Assembly (NCBI GenBank): GCA_022829145.1
Contig: CM040745.1
Coordinates: 29,301,906 to 29,365,905, forward strand
Reading direction: 5' to 3'
DNA length: 64,000 nt
DNA from: Albula goreensis
Taxonomy: Eukaryota > Chordata > Actinopteri > Albuliformes > Albulidae
How positions within the stretch are numbered: position 1 is the stretch's first letter; the number at the start of each line of letters is the position of its first letter. Under the pieces are notes generated by a model. That model was not told the origin of the DNA. It made no database searches and saw only the letters and a list, made by a program, of their open reading frames with translations. This document shows positions 24,101 through 37,180 of the stretch, in pieces. The position numbers and the translations under genes are program-made.

Positions 24101-24850
24101 CATTTGCTTTAATTAATTAAGTTGCTGGAGAATTTAATGCGTGTCTGTACTCTTTTCTGTACGCTGTTCAGTGCTGCATAAAATGAACTGGAATATACCA
24201 GCTGTGACATCTCAGCTGTGGCTGCCAAAGTTACGAATGAGCCAGGGGCCAGAGAACCCAGTGTCAATGGTGACATAATGACTACAGTGGCACGAGGATG
24301 GCGTGCCTCCTTACCATGCAGATAGCATTAGCATCCGATTCGTGTTTTATGTCCCAGCAAAACCCTTAGCAATAGTTTGTGGCATTTCATCTTACTCATT
24401 AACACCAGGGATACTAATAAGATCAGCAGAACTCAACGTTGATGGAAATACTCTACAGTGTACAGTTGCATTGCGTGCACACTTGGTCACTGGCCAAACC
24501 CATGTGAAATTCTGTGACATTAAAAATGAGGAACTTTTGTCAGCCCAAGAAATGTTTTCTTTTCAGTTTGATGAATAGGTAGACGAAGTTGAAACATCAA
24601 CACTTCCATTGATGCTTATTACACCCAAATACCAGGGTCCATGTTACATGAATATTCTCACAAGCTATGATGCGCTGTACTGTGGTTCAGTGCAAACACA
24701 AACCCTCCGATTTTAATTAAATTTGGGCCTCAGGGATACGAGACCTCAACAGATTCTGTTGCCCGTCTGTTTTTGTTATTAGTATGTGAGAAAGCTGCGA
24801 TGAAAATTAATTAGGAAAAATACGACGCTACAGAGAAGACTCCCCACCCC
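24101..24850. promoter_or_regulatory. Candidate non-coding element with homeodomain-type TAATTA cores
   Basis: It contains TAATTAATTAA at 24110-24120, TAATTA at 24714-24719 and AATTAATTA near 24805-24813, in a repeat-free stretch with moderate CpG ('gatacgagacc', 'atacgacgctac'). TAATTA is the core bound by many homeodomain factors, but it is also common by chance in AT-rich DNA. Conservation is untested. Confidence 0.25.
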
Positions 24851-26120
24851 CATCCTACACACAGAAGGGCCAGAGGAAAGGTTTGATTTGTTTTATTGAT
24901 TTTAATTTATCCCATGTGACATAAATATTGTATTAGATTTACACAATTTGTGCCACATATTTTGAGAGTTTTAATGTCACTGTTTGAAACTACACTTTGT
25001 TGGTTTCATGGACAATGAAAGCATGGTGATCAATGTATTACCCTGACTTGTCAGACCTCTAGACCAAAATGGTACTATTCCCATATTCCAGGACATCGCC
25101 TCACATGGGACAGCAAGAGACGTTGTGTTTCTGTGGCGTGTGCCGGTACTGTCTGCCTTCATATTCTCTCGAAATTAATCTCTATAAAAGCTAACCAATT
25201 TGCACTCTCTGTAAAATCACACATAAAATGATGTTTTGGGGGTTGTTTGGTGAGAGGTGGGTTTCCCTGGACTTTCCAAGCTAGATGATGAATGTGGTTC
25301 TATAGCAGCGTTGTCAGGCAATTCTGTCTCTGTACGGTAATCAGTTAAAACCAGACCCACAAGACCACTGTACAGCTGAGTTCAGAGAAGGGCAAGTGTG
25401 GATTCATGAAGCAATATCTCATGTAGGTTGGGCCTGCATCTTCAGAGACCGGGTTACCTAGCCTGTAATTCAGTTGAATGTCTCGGTAGCTTCTCTGCTT
25501 GAACAAATAACATGCCAATTGTATGTGGTGTTAGAGAAATTATTAGTTAGATAGATCAAAATAATGAGTTTAGGGCAATCGGAACAAATCTAATAAAACT
25601 GAATGGATTAGAAAAAAACTTGAGCTGGCTTCTGAGAGGCACACCGAATAAAGTGTTTATGGTGAAAACTGTGTTTCCTTGGCAACAGCTGACGCAGTCC
25701 CACCTAGGAGGAATAATGTGAAAACCAGATCAATTCAGTGTCATTACTCTTGAATCTGTTATGGAGCTTCTTAGTGGACAGGGCTTTAAAATGCATCTAT
25801 ACCTGTTAGCTAAAGTAGGTCCAAGAAATAGCACCAGCAAAATACTGACTGCACAGAGCAACTGTTCTTTCACATGAACATTAACAGTAATGACGACTAT
25901 TTACAGTAACCTAAACTGAAAAAAAAAAAAACATTGACTAGAACAATATTAACAACATGTTGTTTGAGTACATAAGTACAACAGTACTACTACCACTAAT
26001 AATAATAATAGTAATAATAATAATACTACAGGTGATAACTCTGTTCAAAGGCTTTCTTTTTGGTGTGTGAATGTTTTTATTTGTAAGGGTTAAGGTTACA
26101 AAAATGAATATCAAAGCGAT
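24851..26120. other. Non-coding stretch with simple repeats
   Basis: No gene. An A13 run lies at 25919-25931 and an imperfect (TAA)n at about 25997-26025. Confidence 0.5.
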
Positions 26121-26400
26121 TCCCTTTCATACTCCATACGGAGGTGCTTTTCTTGATTCTCATCTGATTATCAATCCTGCAGTAATATTCAAAGACGCAA
26201 AGAAGCCCTTGACTGTAGTTGAACTTTCCATCTAATGGCGGGCAGACTTCCTTAGGCCAAGGGGAAATTTATTAAGCACTTTGTGGCTTATTAATGCAAC
26301 AGGTACAATTTTTCACTATTCACCAAATTTACATGCATCCATCATTACCTTCATCAAGCCACCAGGCCATGACTGTTTATCTAATGAGTAGATTCACTAA
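26121..26400. promoter_or_regulatory. Candidate conserved non-coding element
   Basis: Repeat-free block holding 'ctgattatcaatcctgcag', 'ttgaactttccatctaatgg', 'gaaatttattaagcacttt' and 'gtggcttattaatgc': clustered homeobox-, SOX/TCF- and NKX-like cores. Its word structure resembles vertebrate developmental enhancers, but this is a judgement without alignment. Confidence 0.25.
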
Positions 26401-27220
26401 ACAGTTTGTTTAGTGTCTGTCATACAGTTTGTTTTATAAAATACCAAACTGACAAAAAACCTTAACAATTTCCAGTTAAACCTTGAAGGGGAAGTACACA
26501 GGGCCTTTCCTCAAATAGAAATCTATGAAATACATCTGTTCAGGGTAGGAGAATGAAATACCTTTTATTACTATCCAATATTGCTGTACACCATGATGTA
26601 GCTCTCTGCATATTACATTGACCACAGCTCGCTCATTACTCGAGGTCTGTCTTGTTTAATTGAAATGCAGGATCAAAATGGACCAGTTTAATGTGATACA
26701 AGCCAGAAAACTGGCCCAGAGTCTGTCCCCAGAGGCAATCTTTAGCCTTATTTATGCTGTCTCCGATGTTAATAGTAAAGTGCATGATGGACCTGAACAG
26801 AATAGGAACAAGAGTCTTGCTCAAATCCTATCAATAATATGCCTTTTTTAGCCCAACCTTTCAGTTTTGAAAAATGTTAAATCTCACACCACAAATCCAA
26901 TTTCCCAATTATTTTTGACAGAAAAGAATTGAAAACGTGATAATGTCTCCCAAAAATCAATTTAGTCAATTTCGTGTGTGCCATCAGAAAATATAAGAAA
27001 AAAATGAGACCATTTTTCTTTTTTCTGTTATGGACATTTTCCATGAATTTAACTGACATTAGAAAGACATATATTGTCTCTAATTCTCATATATTCAGCT
27101 TTGAATTTACATTGGTTCATGCAGGCTGATTGCTGTGCATTTCACAGGTAAAACACATTTACTTGAATTAATTGAGATATCACTGATGGATAGTGCTGTC
27201 ATCTGCAAATTAACCTCAGT
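26401..27220. other. Non-coding stretch, nothing recognised
   Basis: No gene or repeat recognised. Confidence 0.45.
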
Positions 27221-27570
27221 TTCACTCTGCAAAGGGAAAAAAGGCAAGTCACATTTCAATTGCGGTTCCACATTAATATAGCAGGGCGTAGTGAAAGATG
27301 TGATATTTCACCCCATTAATGGAATGCAGCTATTATTACAAATTCTCTCACAAGTCATCAAATGTGAGCAAACGATTACAGCTTGAAGCCACACATTCAA
27401 TCATCCGGGGCTTGATGCCATTTAGGATAAGGAATCATGTTGATTTATTAATTTATTTTTTATCTTTAGTTTTCCATTGTGTTTCTCAACATAGCTCCAT
27501 AAGTTACACTGTCAAAGGCTCTGGCCTCCCTCATTTGTGTTTACGGTTCGTAAATTCTCCGTAGAATAAT
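27221..27570. promoter_or_regulatory. Candidate conserved non-coding element
   Basis: Repeat-free block with 'cacatttcaattgcggttcc', 'cacattaatatagcaggg', 'ccccattaatggaatg' (an ATTAAT/CATTAATGG homeodomain palindrome) and 'gcaaacgattacagc'. Several CpGs persist. The regulatory role is inferred from motif clustering only. Confidence 0.22.
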
Positions 27571-30500
27571 CCACTTGCACATGCACATTTGGAAAGTAAG
27601 AGAATCTGTGGTAATGGGATAAAATGAAGATGTTGTTATTATCATCTACCTGTTGCAGCTGTCTGTCACTGAGTCAATCTGAACTCACCAAGGGCACATA
27701 ATTTTACATGATTCTAGCTTGAACAGAATTTGATTATACATGTTTCCCATATATTGAGAATGCCAAACCATGTAATGGAAATGGTAAGGGTAAATAATTC
27801 AGTATATTTTAAAATGAGCTTTAAATTAAAACTGTGAAGTAATTTCTTTAATTATAATTATTCATTTTTAATAATTATTAAGGCAGGTAAGATGATAAGT
27901 AAAAATTAGTAAAGTTATAGAAATCTTCACAGTATTTGTGTTTTTTTAGACTATTGCTCATGTATACTACTGCACCTTCAAAGTTTACCCCCCCCCCCAC
28001 CCGCACCTGAAAGTACCCTGAAATCCTCCTGTTAAAGTTATAGGCTGACACACAATCATCAAAGGCTCAGATCCAGTTACACCCAAAATAAAACACACAG
28101 TTGGTTTTCTTTTCCTTCCCAAACACAACTAATTTGGTAAACTATAATAGTGGCTAAATAAAACAGGCTAAAAGCAGCAATGAAATCCCACTGCACATGC
28201 TGTCCAAACATACAGTCTGCTGGGCAGCACCACTGCAGGGCACTTTCTTTTAAACAAAGCGGCAGTGCCAGGCAGTCCTGACAACTCCACAGTGCCACCA
28301 TTTCCTGCCCAGATGCCCCCTGTGTGGGAGTCTCCTTCAGCCCATCATATGAACCTTAAAAACAGGATTTTCTGTCTCTGGAGTGGCCATTATCTCAGAC
28401 AAAGAAGATCAATCTTTCCCTGCCTGCTGCCATCAGTCAATACCCATCAGAGTCAGCATCAGTGTCCAAGTCAAAGGGAGCTGGGAATAGCATTGTTGAT
28501 GTTAGCAAGAAAAATGGTGGAATAAGATCACAGCCAGAATTTACACAAGAGGCAGGCCAAAAGACTCTGCCTTCACTAAAAAATAAAATAACCTGAGAGA
28601 ATATGTTGTCTTTCTTTGTGGTAGCTAAATTGTGCTTGAAAAGTGTTAATAGCATGGTTATCATAAAGACGTTTCAGCACAGCTTGACACTTTCAGCAGA
28701 ATAAAAATATTGCAAGGTAAGAAATGAAGTTTTTTGAAACATGGTCTGGATTAACTCCAGTAAAATTACAGATTTACGGTTGAAATAGTAGCTTTTATAG
28801 CTGCCAGAGCTGTCGAGTTAAATCACCTCACTGCATGGGTGCATGTATGAAATGTCTTACTGACTTAAATATTTTAAAGGCTCATAGCAAGAGGTGCACT
28901 TAGAAAACATATCATCTAAAAGTCTAGAATGTATAATAGCTGCATAAGTGCTTTATTGCTCCTTTGTAAGCACTTAAGCAAAACTGAAATTTGTATCAAC
29001 ACAAAAAGTTAAACCATCATATGCACACACAAATGTGATCCTAAACTACACATCAGAAAAGCATAAGCAATATACACTCAACCCTGACCTGCACTTACTG
29101 CATGTTTGTGTAACTCACCATTGAAACTGTGGGAGACGTATGTGGAAAATGTACTGCATTCTGCATTCAGCCCTTTCTTTCCATTATTCAGTCAGCAATT
29201 TGTTGCCACTCTTCAGTATGTCCTTAGCTGAAATGTGTTCATTGGTAAAACAGAATTTAATCTTCATGTGCTAGGGACCTCGCTGCCTGGGCCTTGTTGC
29301 ATAGATACAGGAGGTGTTGCGTTTGATACATGTTGTGTGCATGGGTAAAGGGCATAAATTGTTTCTTCTCAGGGATTACCCCTGTCCACACTTGAAAATT
29401 ATATGTTTTTCTTTGATTGAATGCAAACGGCAAAGCCTCTAGCCCAGAATTTGGAAAATGTGTATTTTTCTTAATTCCTTCAGTTGATGTGTTCTATCTG
29501 TCCTTTCTAATATGGTTTTTTGCACATGATACTGAAGACAGCTTGCCTTTTAAGTGGATGTTCGGGTGTTCATTTATGCAAATTGAGATTATAAGGCATG
29601 CACTGATGCACATAAAATTGACATTCATCATTAGATGCACGTTGGTAAGCACAGAATTGTGTATCTATGCATGTTTCATGAATCCCACAACTGTTCTTTC
29701 ATCCTCACTTCTTTAAAGAAGAAATGTAGGAAAATTCTAGTGCATGAGGGCCATAGTCTGACAATGAGAAAAATGTAGGACAATAGATAATATATAACAT
29801 AGGTGGCTGGCATGAGCACTGATTTTGTTTCATGTTAGCACATGTGTCTTTGGGGGTGTTTTCTTTTGGAAACATTATGAGAGGTATTCACATCCATTTC
29901 TTTTTTAAATAAAAGAGGGTGGAATTAAACTAGAATCTTCATTTTACATCGCCCATGTCTTAACTATGTTTGATATTTATTTTTTGTTCTGTTTTTCATA
30001 GCTCATAGTAGCTCATAGCCCATTGCCAGATTTATGAAAATAAATGTCCATTGTAACATTGTCTTAAAATTAATTATCTTTTCTTCTAAAAATGGCCTTA
30101 ATGACTAACTTATGTTCTTGCCTCCTCCTTGTGTCATTCCCTTTTTTCACAGGGAAATGAGCTGGGAATTGTGTCCTTTGGGAAGACTAAAATGTCCCAT
30201 TTAACCAGCTTCTGATTAACTTTCACTACCACGACTGGTATGCATTGCTTTTCCTACAAGAAATTTATTTTTGGGTCTACAGTTTAGAAGACACATGATT
30301 TTCAACAATCGAAAGTAACATTACCTCCCAAAATAATAAAAGTGCAGAACGGAAAAAAGGACTCATTTAAATAAATACAATTAAAAAGGAATCTACACAT
30401 GTACCATTTTTATGGTAGAACTAATCACTATGTCACAATCAAAACTTTAGTGAGCTTTTAATATTTGAGTTCCTGAAGAAATTTTGTTAAAAATATGAAA

Positions 30501-31440
30501 ACTAGCAAAATTTGAAAGAGGACAAATTTCACATGATTCCATCACAAAATTGTATAAATTATCAAGGGGAACAATGTTAAAAACCATTACAGTAAAGACA
30601 AAAAAAGCAAGGTTGGACTTAAACAACAGAGATAAATGGACTGTTAACAGACTAGCGGCAGAAAAGGTAAAAATCAGCAGTAAATTACATTCTGGTGAGT
30701 CATTTTTTTTCCTCTTCTTGCTACACATGCATAGGTTCATGCTTGTCAAAACCCAAAGGAACCCTTCAACCCATGTTGCCTGTTCTCAGCTACTAAATAT
30801 GAAGGTTGACATGTTATGGTATTGGTGGCCACTTCATGGGAGTCAATGGGTCTGATTATTACTCTTTATGGTTGAATTAAACCTCACAATGCAAAATAGT
30901 TTTAGGCAAGCACATGCACCCTATGGCTCCCATATGATTCCATGATATGTTCCCATATTCCCACATGATAATCCATACGTACTGCCAAACAAATTAACTG
31001 GATGAAGTCAAATGCCCCCCATAGCCCCCCATATTCTAAACATCTTTATCCTAAGTTCTAGAATGTAGAGACTGGAGTAGGCTTCCACCATCATCATTTC
31101 TCAAACAACTGGAGGCTTTTTTCTCAAAGAATTGCCCAATATCTTTGTAGAAACAGATTAAAACATGTACAACAACAGTCCAGGATGGATTGAAGCTGTG
31201 ACCTCACTTTCTTTGTAAGTATCCATGTAGATGTAGGTATTTCCATTACCTTCTGTACCTCCTATAAGTACAGCTGACATACTGACAGAGCATGACAGTC
31301 ATACAACAGTTCAATGCACCATATTGCAGTGTGTTCTATATCTTTGGGACTGAGATAAAGGTTTTGCAGCAAAACATATGTGTCATGGAAATCATATTAG
31401 CTTTACTGAAGGGCAAAGGTGTGAGCAGGCTACATTTTTG
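27571..31440. other. Non-coding stretch, nothing recognised
   Basis: About 3.9 kb without genes or identifiable mobile elements. C11 homopolymer at 27988-27998. Open frames are 101 codons or fewer and without domains. Confidence 0.5.
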
Positions 31441-31930
31441 AGAAAATAAAGTGCCACAGCGTAGCTGTTATGAGACGTGCTGTACAGACTTAGCCAGAGG
31501 GAAGAATGGAAAGCCTCCAGGGGACATTCCTTCTGCGAATTCAGATTTATGCTCAGCTCCTGACCCCTTCGGCCTCTTCCGTAAGGCCTGTCCTGTAATT
31601 GGAATACGGTCCCAAACGCAGATATGGGCTCTTATCACAATCCTGAGTTATGAGGACACTTTCAGCTAGGCCCGTTATCGTGATCTCGGGGCTTAAAGAG
31701 TAATTAACCCCCAAGCATGAGCAGGAGCCATTTCCCCATCGGAGCTCGAACGCCTTTTCACCGCCCTGCCTCCTCGTGGGTCACAGTGAAAGTCCCTATC
31801 CTCTGTTCATCCCCCGTGTGCTTAAATAGCTAATCACCCCACTTTAAATGGCACCTTAGTGTATCATCAGGAATCACCTATCAGATCACCTGGTTCCTGA
31901 AGGCCTTCTTTATTACTGCAGCACATAACC
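31441..31930. promoter_or_regulatory. Candidate conserved non-coding element with homeodomain sites
   Basis: Among the regulatory-type blocks this has the clearest mix of features. CpGs stand out against the AT-rich flanks ('gcgaattcag', 'cccgttatcgtgatctcggg', 'ggagctcgaacgcc'). Homeodomain cores are TAATT at 31596-31600, TAATTA at 31701-31706 and a bicoid-type TAATC at 31831-31835, and there is no repeat signature. Open frames within it are short. A developmental enhancer is plausible. An unrecognised exon cannot be excluded but no good splice-site pair was seen. Confidence 0.35.
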
Positions 31931-33479
31931 AGAAGACACATATCCCATATATTCCGCCCCCTCTCTCAGGAGAGGTATCCAATTGATCTTTGGATGGATT
32001 CCCTATCAGACAGTTCTGATAGCATTTAGGAATACCTATGTGTCCTGAGGACAGGAATGATATCGCTACAGGTCAGGGATAAAAAAGCTATTTGATCCAA
32101 AGCAAGGCAAAGTGGGCCATGTTGTGTGTGCACTGAAGGAAAAATGATAAGAAAGTATGTGTGGCAAGTAACATTCGTGTCTGAGTTTAAGGAAGGGACG
32201 GTATTGATCTCTCAGCATGACAAATGATCCAAGTGCATATGTTTGATACAGACAAGGTGATGACATATTTCACAAGGGAAAATGTAATAAGGACAAGGGT
32301 CACTTCAACTATGCTTTATAAAGCATACATAACACTGTCATTACAGTGATATAACATCTGTAATAACCTGTAAGTAGTGTTGTACATTTTATTACTTATA
32401 GCATAGAACTTTCAAAAAACATGCATCTATGACATGCATATATTGTTATTGTTTTATGTTATAAAACAGCCTATGTCACATGCTAAACTTCAGTCATCAA
32501 GAGAAAAATAAATACATACTTATACAAAGTCACATTTATCAAAATGTAAAACTACATCCCTTGCTGGATTTTGTTGGATGATGTTACTATGAATTGAACC
32601 CCCCCAACACACACACACACACACACACCTATTGTATGCCACTAACAAAAGGCTTTATTTCCTGTAATTATTAAATTGATTTTAAAAAATGAGGCTGTAT
32701 ATTGAACAAGAATTGCAGTTTCTCCAATAATTGGCTGGCAAGCTTCCGCTTAACTATGCCTGTCTTTGTCACTTTCTCTTTCTTCACAACACAGTACAGA
32801 AAGCAAATTATAAGAGAGAATTCAATTCAGTAAAATTGATTTATTCACTTTAAATGTTATGATACATATATTGGCTACATAGACCAAAGTAATTAGCTAT
32901 AGATGAGCCATTTAAAATCATAACAGTAGTCATTAGTCTTATCTGGGTGATGCCCATGGGGCAGATTGTATGTGTGACTGGGATAGCTTTACTTGCCAAT
33001 GGATTATTCAGATACTTGGCACATTTAATAATTCATTACAAAAAATGAATAGACATAAATATACTAAAGATTGATTGAAAGGTAGGGTGCTTTTTTCTAC
33101 CTAAGCAGATGCCACTGGGTTTAAACCCTGTTAAGTGATTCTAAATCGGTGATTCAAATGTCACTTCCATCCTGAATGTTATAAGTAATGTTGTAACATT
33201 TTTGTTACTTAAAACAGCTGATGCAGTTGATGCATTTTTGTTTTGATGTCTAGCTTCTTCTATATGTGGAAACACAGTCAGTTCTCTTCCCTGACTCTGA
33301 AAAAAAAAACACCTGGCTTGCCACAAGACAAGCCATCTGCATGCTGTCAAGCTGATAATGTGTACCAAACACAGTGCTACTTCCAAAGATTTATGTAGCC
33401 GTACATTTCCTCCTTTCCTATGTTGCTGTTGTAGAAAGCATCCTATTTTCTTTGATGTTCACTAATCTCCTGGATTATA
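31931..33479. other. Non-coding stretch with an (AC)11 microsatellite
   Basis: (AC)n runs from 32607 to 32628 and is preceded by a C7 run. AT-rich palindromic words near 32315 ('ctttataaag') recall fish MITE interiors but no ends could be paired. No gene. Confidence 0.5.
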
Positions 33480-33700
33480 TAAAACACATTTACTCCTCTG
33501 CGTTCTCCAGAGTGAGAGGAGGGCCGAGTTCAGTTCATACAATGAGGAAACTAATTGGTTTCGGGCTCGTAATTAAGGTAACATGAAGAAATGTTCTTAG
33601 ACCACATTAAAATAACACAGGCGTAATGTGTCTCATATAATCAGGAAAGGAACTACATTTTCAAAAACGCACAGCGTAATGGGGCAGAGGGGGTGAAATG
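33480..33700. promoter_or_regulatory. Candidate conserved non-coding element
   Basis: Short CpG-retaining block: 'cctctgcgttctccagag', 'gagggccgagttcag', 'ctaattggtttcgggctcg' and 'taattaaggtaac'. CTAATTGG is a homeodomain-type site and TAATTA follows within 25 bp. No repeat or gene. Confidence 0.25.
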
Positions 33701-35879
33701 AATACATATTTAAGAGGGCAGGAGTGTTACAGAACCATTTACTGTCTGCTGTAACCAGGCTTATTATATTAGTCCCAAATGGTTCATGAAAAAGGAAATG
33801 AATTTACATGGAACCAAACATCTTGCCACATGGGGAAATCTAGGGATCTCGTTATTTTCCTGACCCTGAATGAGGAAGTGCCAGACAACAGCAAAAACAT
33901 TTACCTTCTCTGATTTATCATGCTGAGGAGGGACTTCCCATCTCTGTGTCACACCGACAACGATGAACAAAAACAGAACACACGACTCATGTGGTCCCTG
34001 AAAGCTTTTTAAAGGAGGTGAATATGTTACTATTGCTAAACACTGGATTTTAAGAATAAATTTATTCTATTAAAATTGGTTGCTGAATAGTAGTTAGAAG
34101 TTAAAAAGGGCCATTTTAGACTGGATTAGGGCTTTAAAAGAACAGTATGAAGCTAGGCTCAATAAGCTTAGGCTATGCTGGCCACACAGGTGCAGGGGAA
34201 ACAGTAGTGGAATCTGTGAAGCCTGAATTCTGTGTAATGGATGTGAAAAAATGGTTCAGTCCTGAGCCAAAAACAATACTCTAACTATATCAGCCTTTTG
34301 CATTGTTTGTTTATTGTTGCTGTTTAACTTAATTTGCCTATTTTTATGCATGTGTGACATTTACAAATCTTTTTGTTCTATTTCTTCACATTAATATTCA
34401 ACAAGAAGATATAGCATTCCTTCTTATCAAATTTTAATGAAAACATAAACATAAGAAATCCCATTCCAAGGAATATGTGAGAAACTTATCATGGTTGTTA
34501 AAGTAAAATATATTCAGAAAATCAAATCTAGTTCAGTGCATATCAAATAGATATGATTTATCTGAATGTATTTCAGTGATGAGGAAACTATTGTACCAGT
34601 AGCACTTCTATAGATGTCAGAGTAGTGTAGCAAATTAATAACCTTTTGTGTTATGGTGTACATTGTCTCCCTATCGATTAAACTTACTACACCTTAGAAT
34701 TCTGATGTTTACCATGCATCATATGCTACAAAGACACAAAATAGAAAAATGCAAGTAAAGTACGTTCTGTATCCATGACAGCACTATTTACAAAGTGAAC
34801 ATATGTGTCCTTTATGATCACAGAATGAAAGTAACAGAGTATGTAAATGCACTTCTCTCAATTGTTTAAATAATCTAAAACTTTTAATTCTCGAGTAAAT
34901 TCTTGGATGTCACGTTCCTGTGATTATGCTGGGAGCAACAACTACATTGTTACATTGTTCTTGTGTTTGGCATTCCCATCATGCACAAGTAAATTTTGAG
35001 AAAAAGTGCATGACAGAGGAAAGCTATGCACAAATTTCTACCAGTAATCATGGGATTCTTCAAAGGCATTTCAAATGGCAAACAATAATGATCTCACGCT
35101 GTTTATCTGCATAGCATAATTCCCTGAGAGCCAGCTGGGGGGTCTATAATCACGCATCATCAAAGGTCACACCTTGTTCAGGAATAAACACACTTATCAG
35201 GCAATCTTCAAACACTGCTGCCTCTGAAAACTGCTGCGCTACACAAATTGGTTATACCTTTTTGTGTTCATGTAAATATTTATTTGTGGGAAAACAAATT
35301 TAGAAAACAAGAGTTTAGCAGTGGAAATGCTGCTTGCACCGATTCAGAGTGCCTCAGAGGTGATCTGTGTGGTTTATACAGTGGGTGAATGCGTGCAGTT
35401 CATTACATATGTGTTGCTCTCTTCTAGGGAGGCCTAAAATATGCATGTGCCACAGGGCCATGGCCATATGTTTTTATGCATAAACATGAGGGAATTACCC
35501 AGTGAAATGTAAGGCTCAGAATGTCTGGTGAAAACAGTGCCTCTACTGCTACACAGTCAATGAGCCAACAACAGGTAACTGCTCCCTGTATTCAGGGTTG
35601 CAGCACTTGCAGCATGATGCGGTATGAATGGTCCTTATCCTTGCATCTGAGGAACACTTTTTATGCCAAAGCAGTTTGGATTATGACTTGCCACTTAGGA
35701 AGAAATTGTTCCAATTTGCCCATTGTTGTTCAGATTTCTGTGAGTTCTTCCCTGATGGGGCGTTCTGTGCTGCCCCTGAACCGAGCCATTGTGCACAGTG
35801 GACTCAGCGCCCACTTTCAGCAGGAACAAATCTGGCAAAAGAGACATACAAGTGCCTCAACATAACTTTGTGAGGTAGA
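33701..35879. other. Non-coding stretch, nothing recognised
   Basis: No gene called. A 114-codon frame at 35521-35865 contains a donor-like site ('caacaggtaact') but no recognisable domain. Confidence 0.45.
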
Positions 35880-36125
35880 ACAATGTTAGCCTCGAGAGGC
35901 CTCAGTAGAATATACAAATCTTCCGCAGGCCAGACATGACCTTTTTCATTCGCTCATGTTTTGTGCATCGTCAACCTTTTCTGCAAGGTTGGGTCATGCA
36001 GTCTTCATGCACAGACCAGTTCTCCGTTTTTTGGCAGAAAGGGGGTTTGCTCTTGGCTGCCTTTGCTTATTCATGAGATACCACTGTACACTCTCAGAGG
36101 TATGAAACTCAGATATTCTGAAACA
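35880..36125. promoter_or_regulatory. Candidate conserved non-coding element
   Basis: Repeat-free segment with retained CpGs ('gcctcgagaggcctc', 'cttccgcaggcc', 'cattcgctcatg', 'gcatcgtcaacc') and 'gcttattcatgag'. The first phrase is nearly palindromic, with GAGGC..GCCTC arms. Function is inferred from composition only. Confidence 0.25.
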
Positions 36126-36869
36126 CTGGTCATTTGAACAGGGAGCACACTCAAAGACAGCATTCTAATTATAACTTTTCAATTTCAATTTCAGATGCAA
36201 CACAGCAAGCATTAATCAGAGATACTCCCATGCACTCCATTTATAAAATAAAACAAGAAAAACTCAAATACAATAAAAATGAGTAAAAGGGAAAATCTTA
36301 GCTCTACTGTAAAATAATAACATTTAAGAAAAGTTTTGTGACTTTACGAGCCACAAGTTTACTTTACAAGTAAGCATGACTAGCTAATGGACAGATGCAA
36401 ACTTGTGGCTTTACAAATCTGTTTTATGAGGTAATCAATTTACTGTCTAATGCAAAGAATGAATAATGCAAGAAAGACCATTAAAACAAACATAACCAAC
36501 AATAATAACAGTTCAAAATAAATATCTCTCAATTTGCATTTGTAGGGATCCAATGAAAGTCAGCAGTATTTTCAGAGAGGCATCACAATGCAGCAAAACC
36601 AAGGGACCTACTCATGTGCAATAAAGAACACATTTTTAATGATTTCTGATACTGATAGAGGCATTTCTAGCACAATGATGCTAGAAGCAGTCATTTGGCT
36701 TTATACTCACAGGGTAGCCTGTTTATCCCTTTATCTGCTGTTTTCTCTTGCTTTTGGCGTCTCTGAAATATGCATACATCTTTTATTATTTTACCACATT
36801 TGGATACAATCTATTTTTATTTGCAGGCTGTAATTTCAAAAGACCAGCACCAATAATAAAACGGCCTAA
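36126..36869. other. Non-coding stretch, nothing recognised
   Basis: No gene or repeat recognised. Confidence 0.45.
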
Positions 36870-37180
36870 ATGTCAAATATTTGGGTGAGTGCTTTCCTGA
36901 AAAGGCCCCTGCTGTTCACCTTGTTTCATATTTCATGGCCTGCAGAGTCCATTCATCAGAATAAATTGGGATTCTGATATTTGGTATTTGACATGTACTC
37001 GCATTTTCAAGGCAGCGGCTATAGTGGCGCATGATCTTCGCTCAAGTAAATTGAAACGTATCGCATTACATTATGATTTATGATTAAACCTGACACATGG
37101 CATGTGAAACTGTGCTGATGCTTATTAGATCTGATTTCTGTGTCATTGGATAAACAGCAAATGGCAGCCAAAGGTACAGT
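36870..37180. promoter_or_regulatory. Candidate conserved non-coding element
   Basis: Repeat-free block with 'ggcagcggctatagtggcgc', 'gatcttcgctcaag', 'gaaacgtatcgcattac' and 'atttatgattaaacc'. CpGs cluster at 36998-37064, unlike the flanks. No coding signal. The call rests on composition. Confidence 0.22.

Noticed and set aside
32290-32480. Possible MITE with 'ctttataaag' and 'gttataaaac' words
   Set aside because: No matching terminal repeats or target duplication could be paired.
35521-35865. Frame starting 'MSGENSASTATQSMSQQQ' with a GTAACT donor-like site
   Set aside because: Ser/Gln-rich start looks protein-like, but no known protein matches from memory and the frame continues through the donor without a domain.
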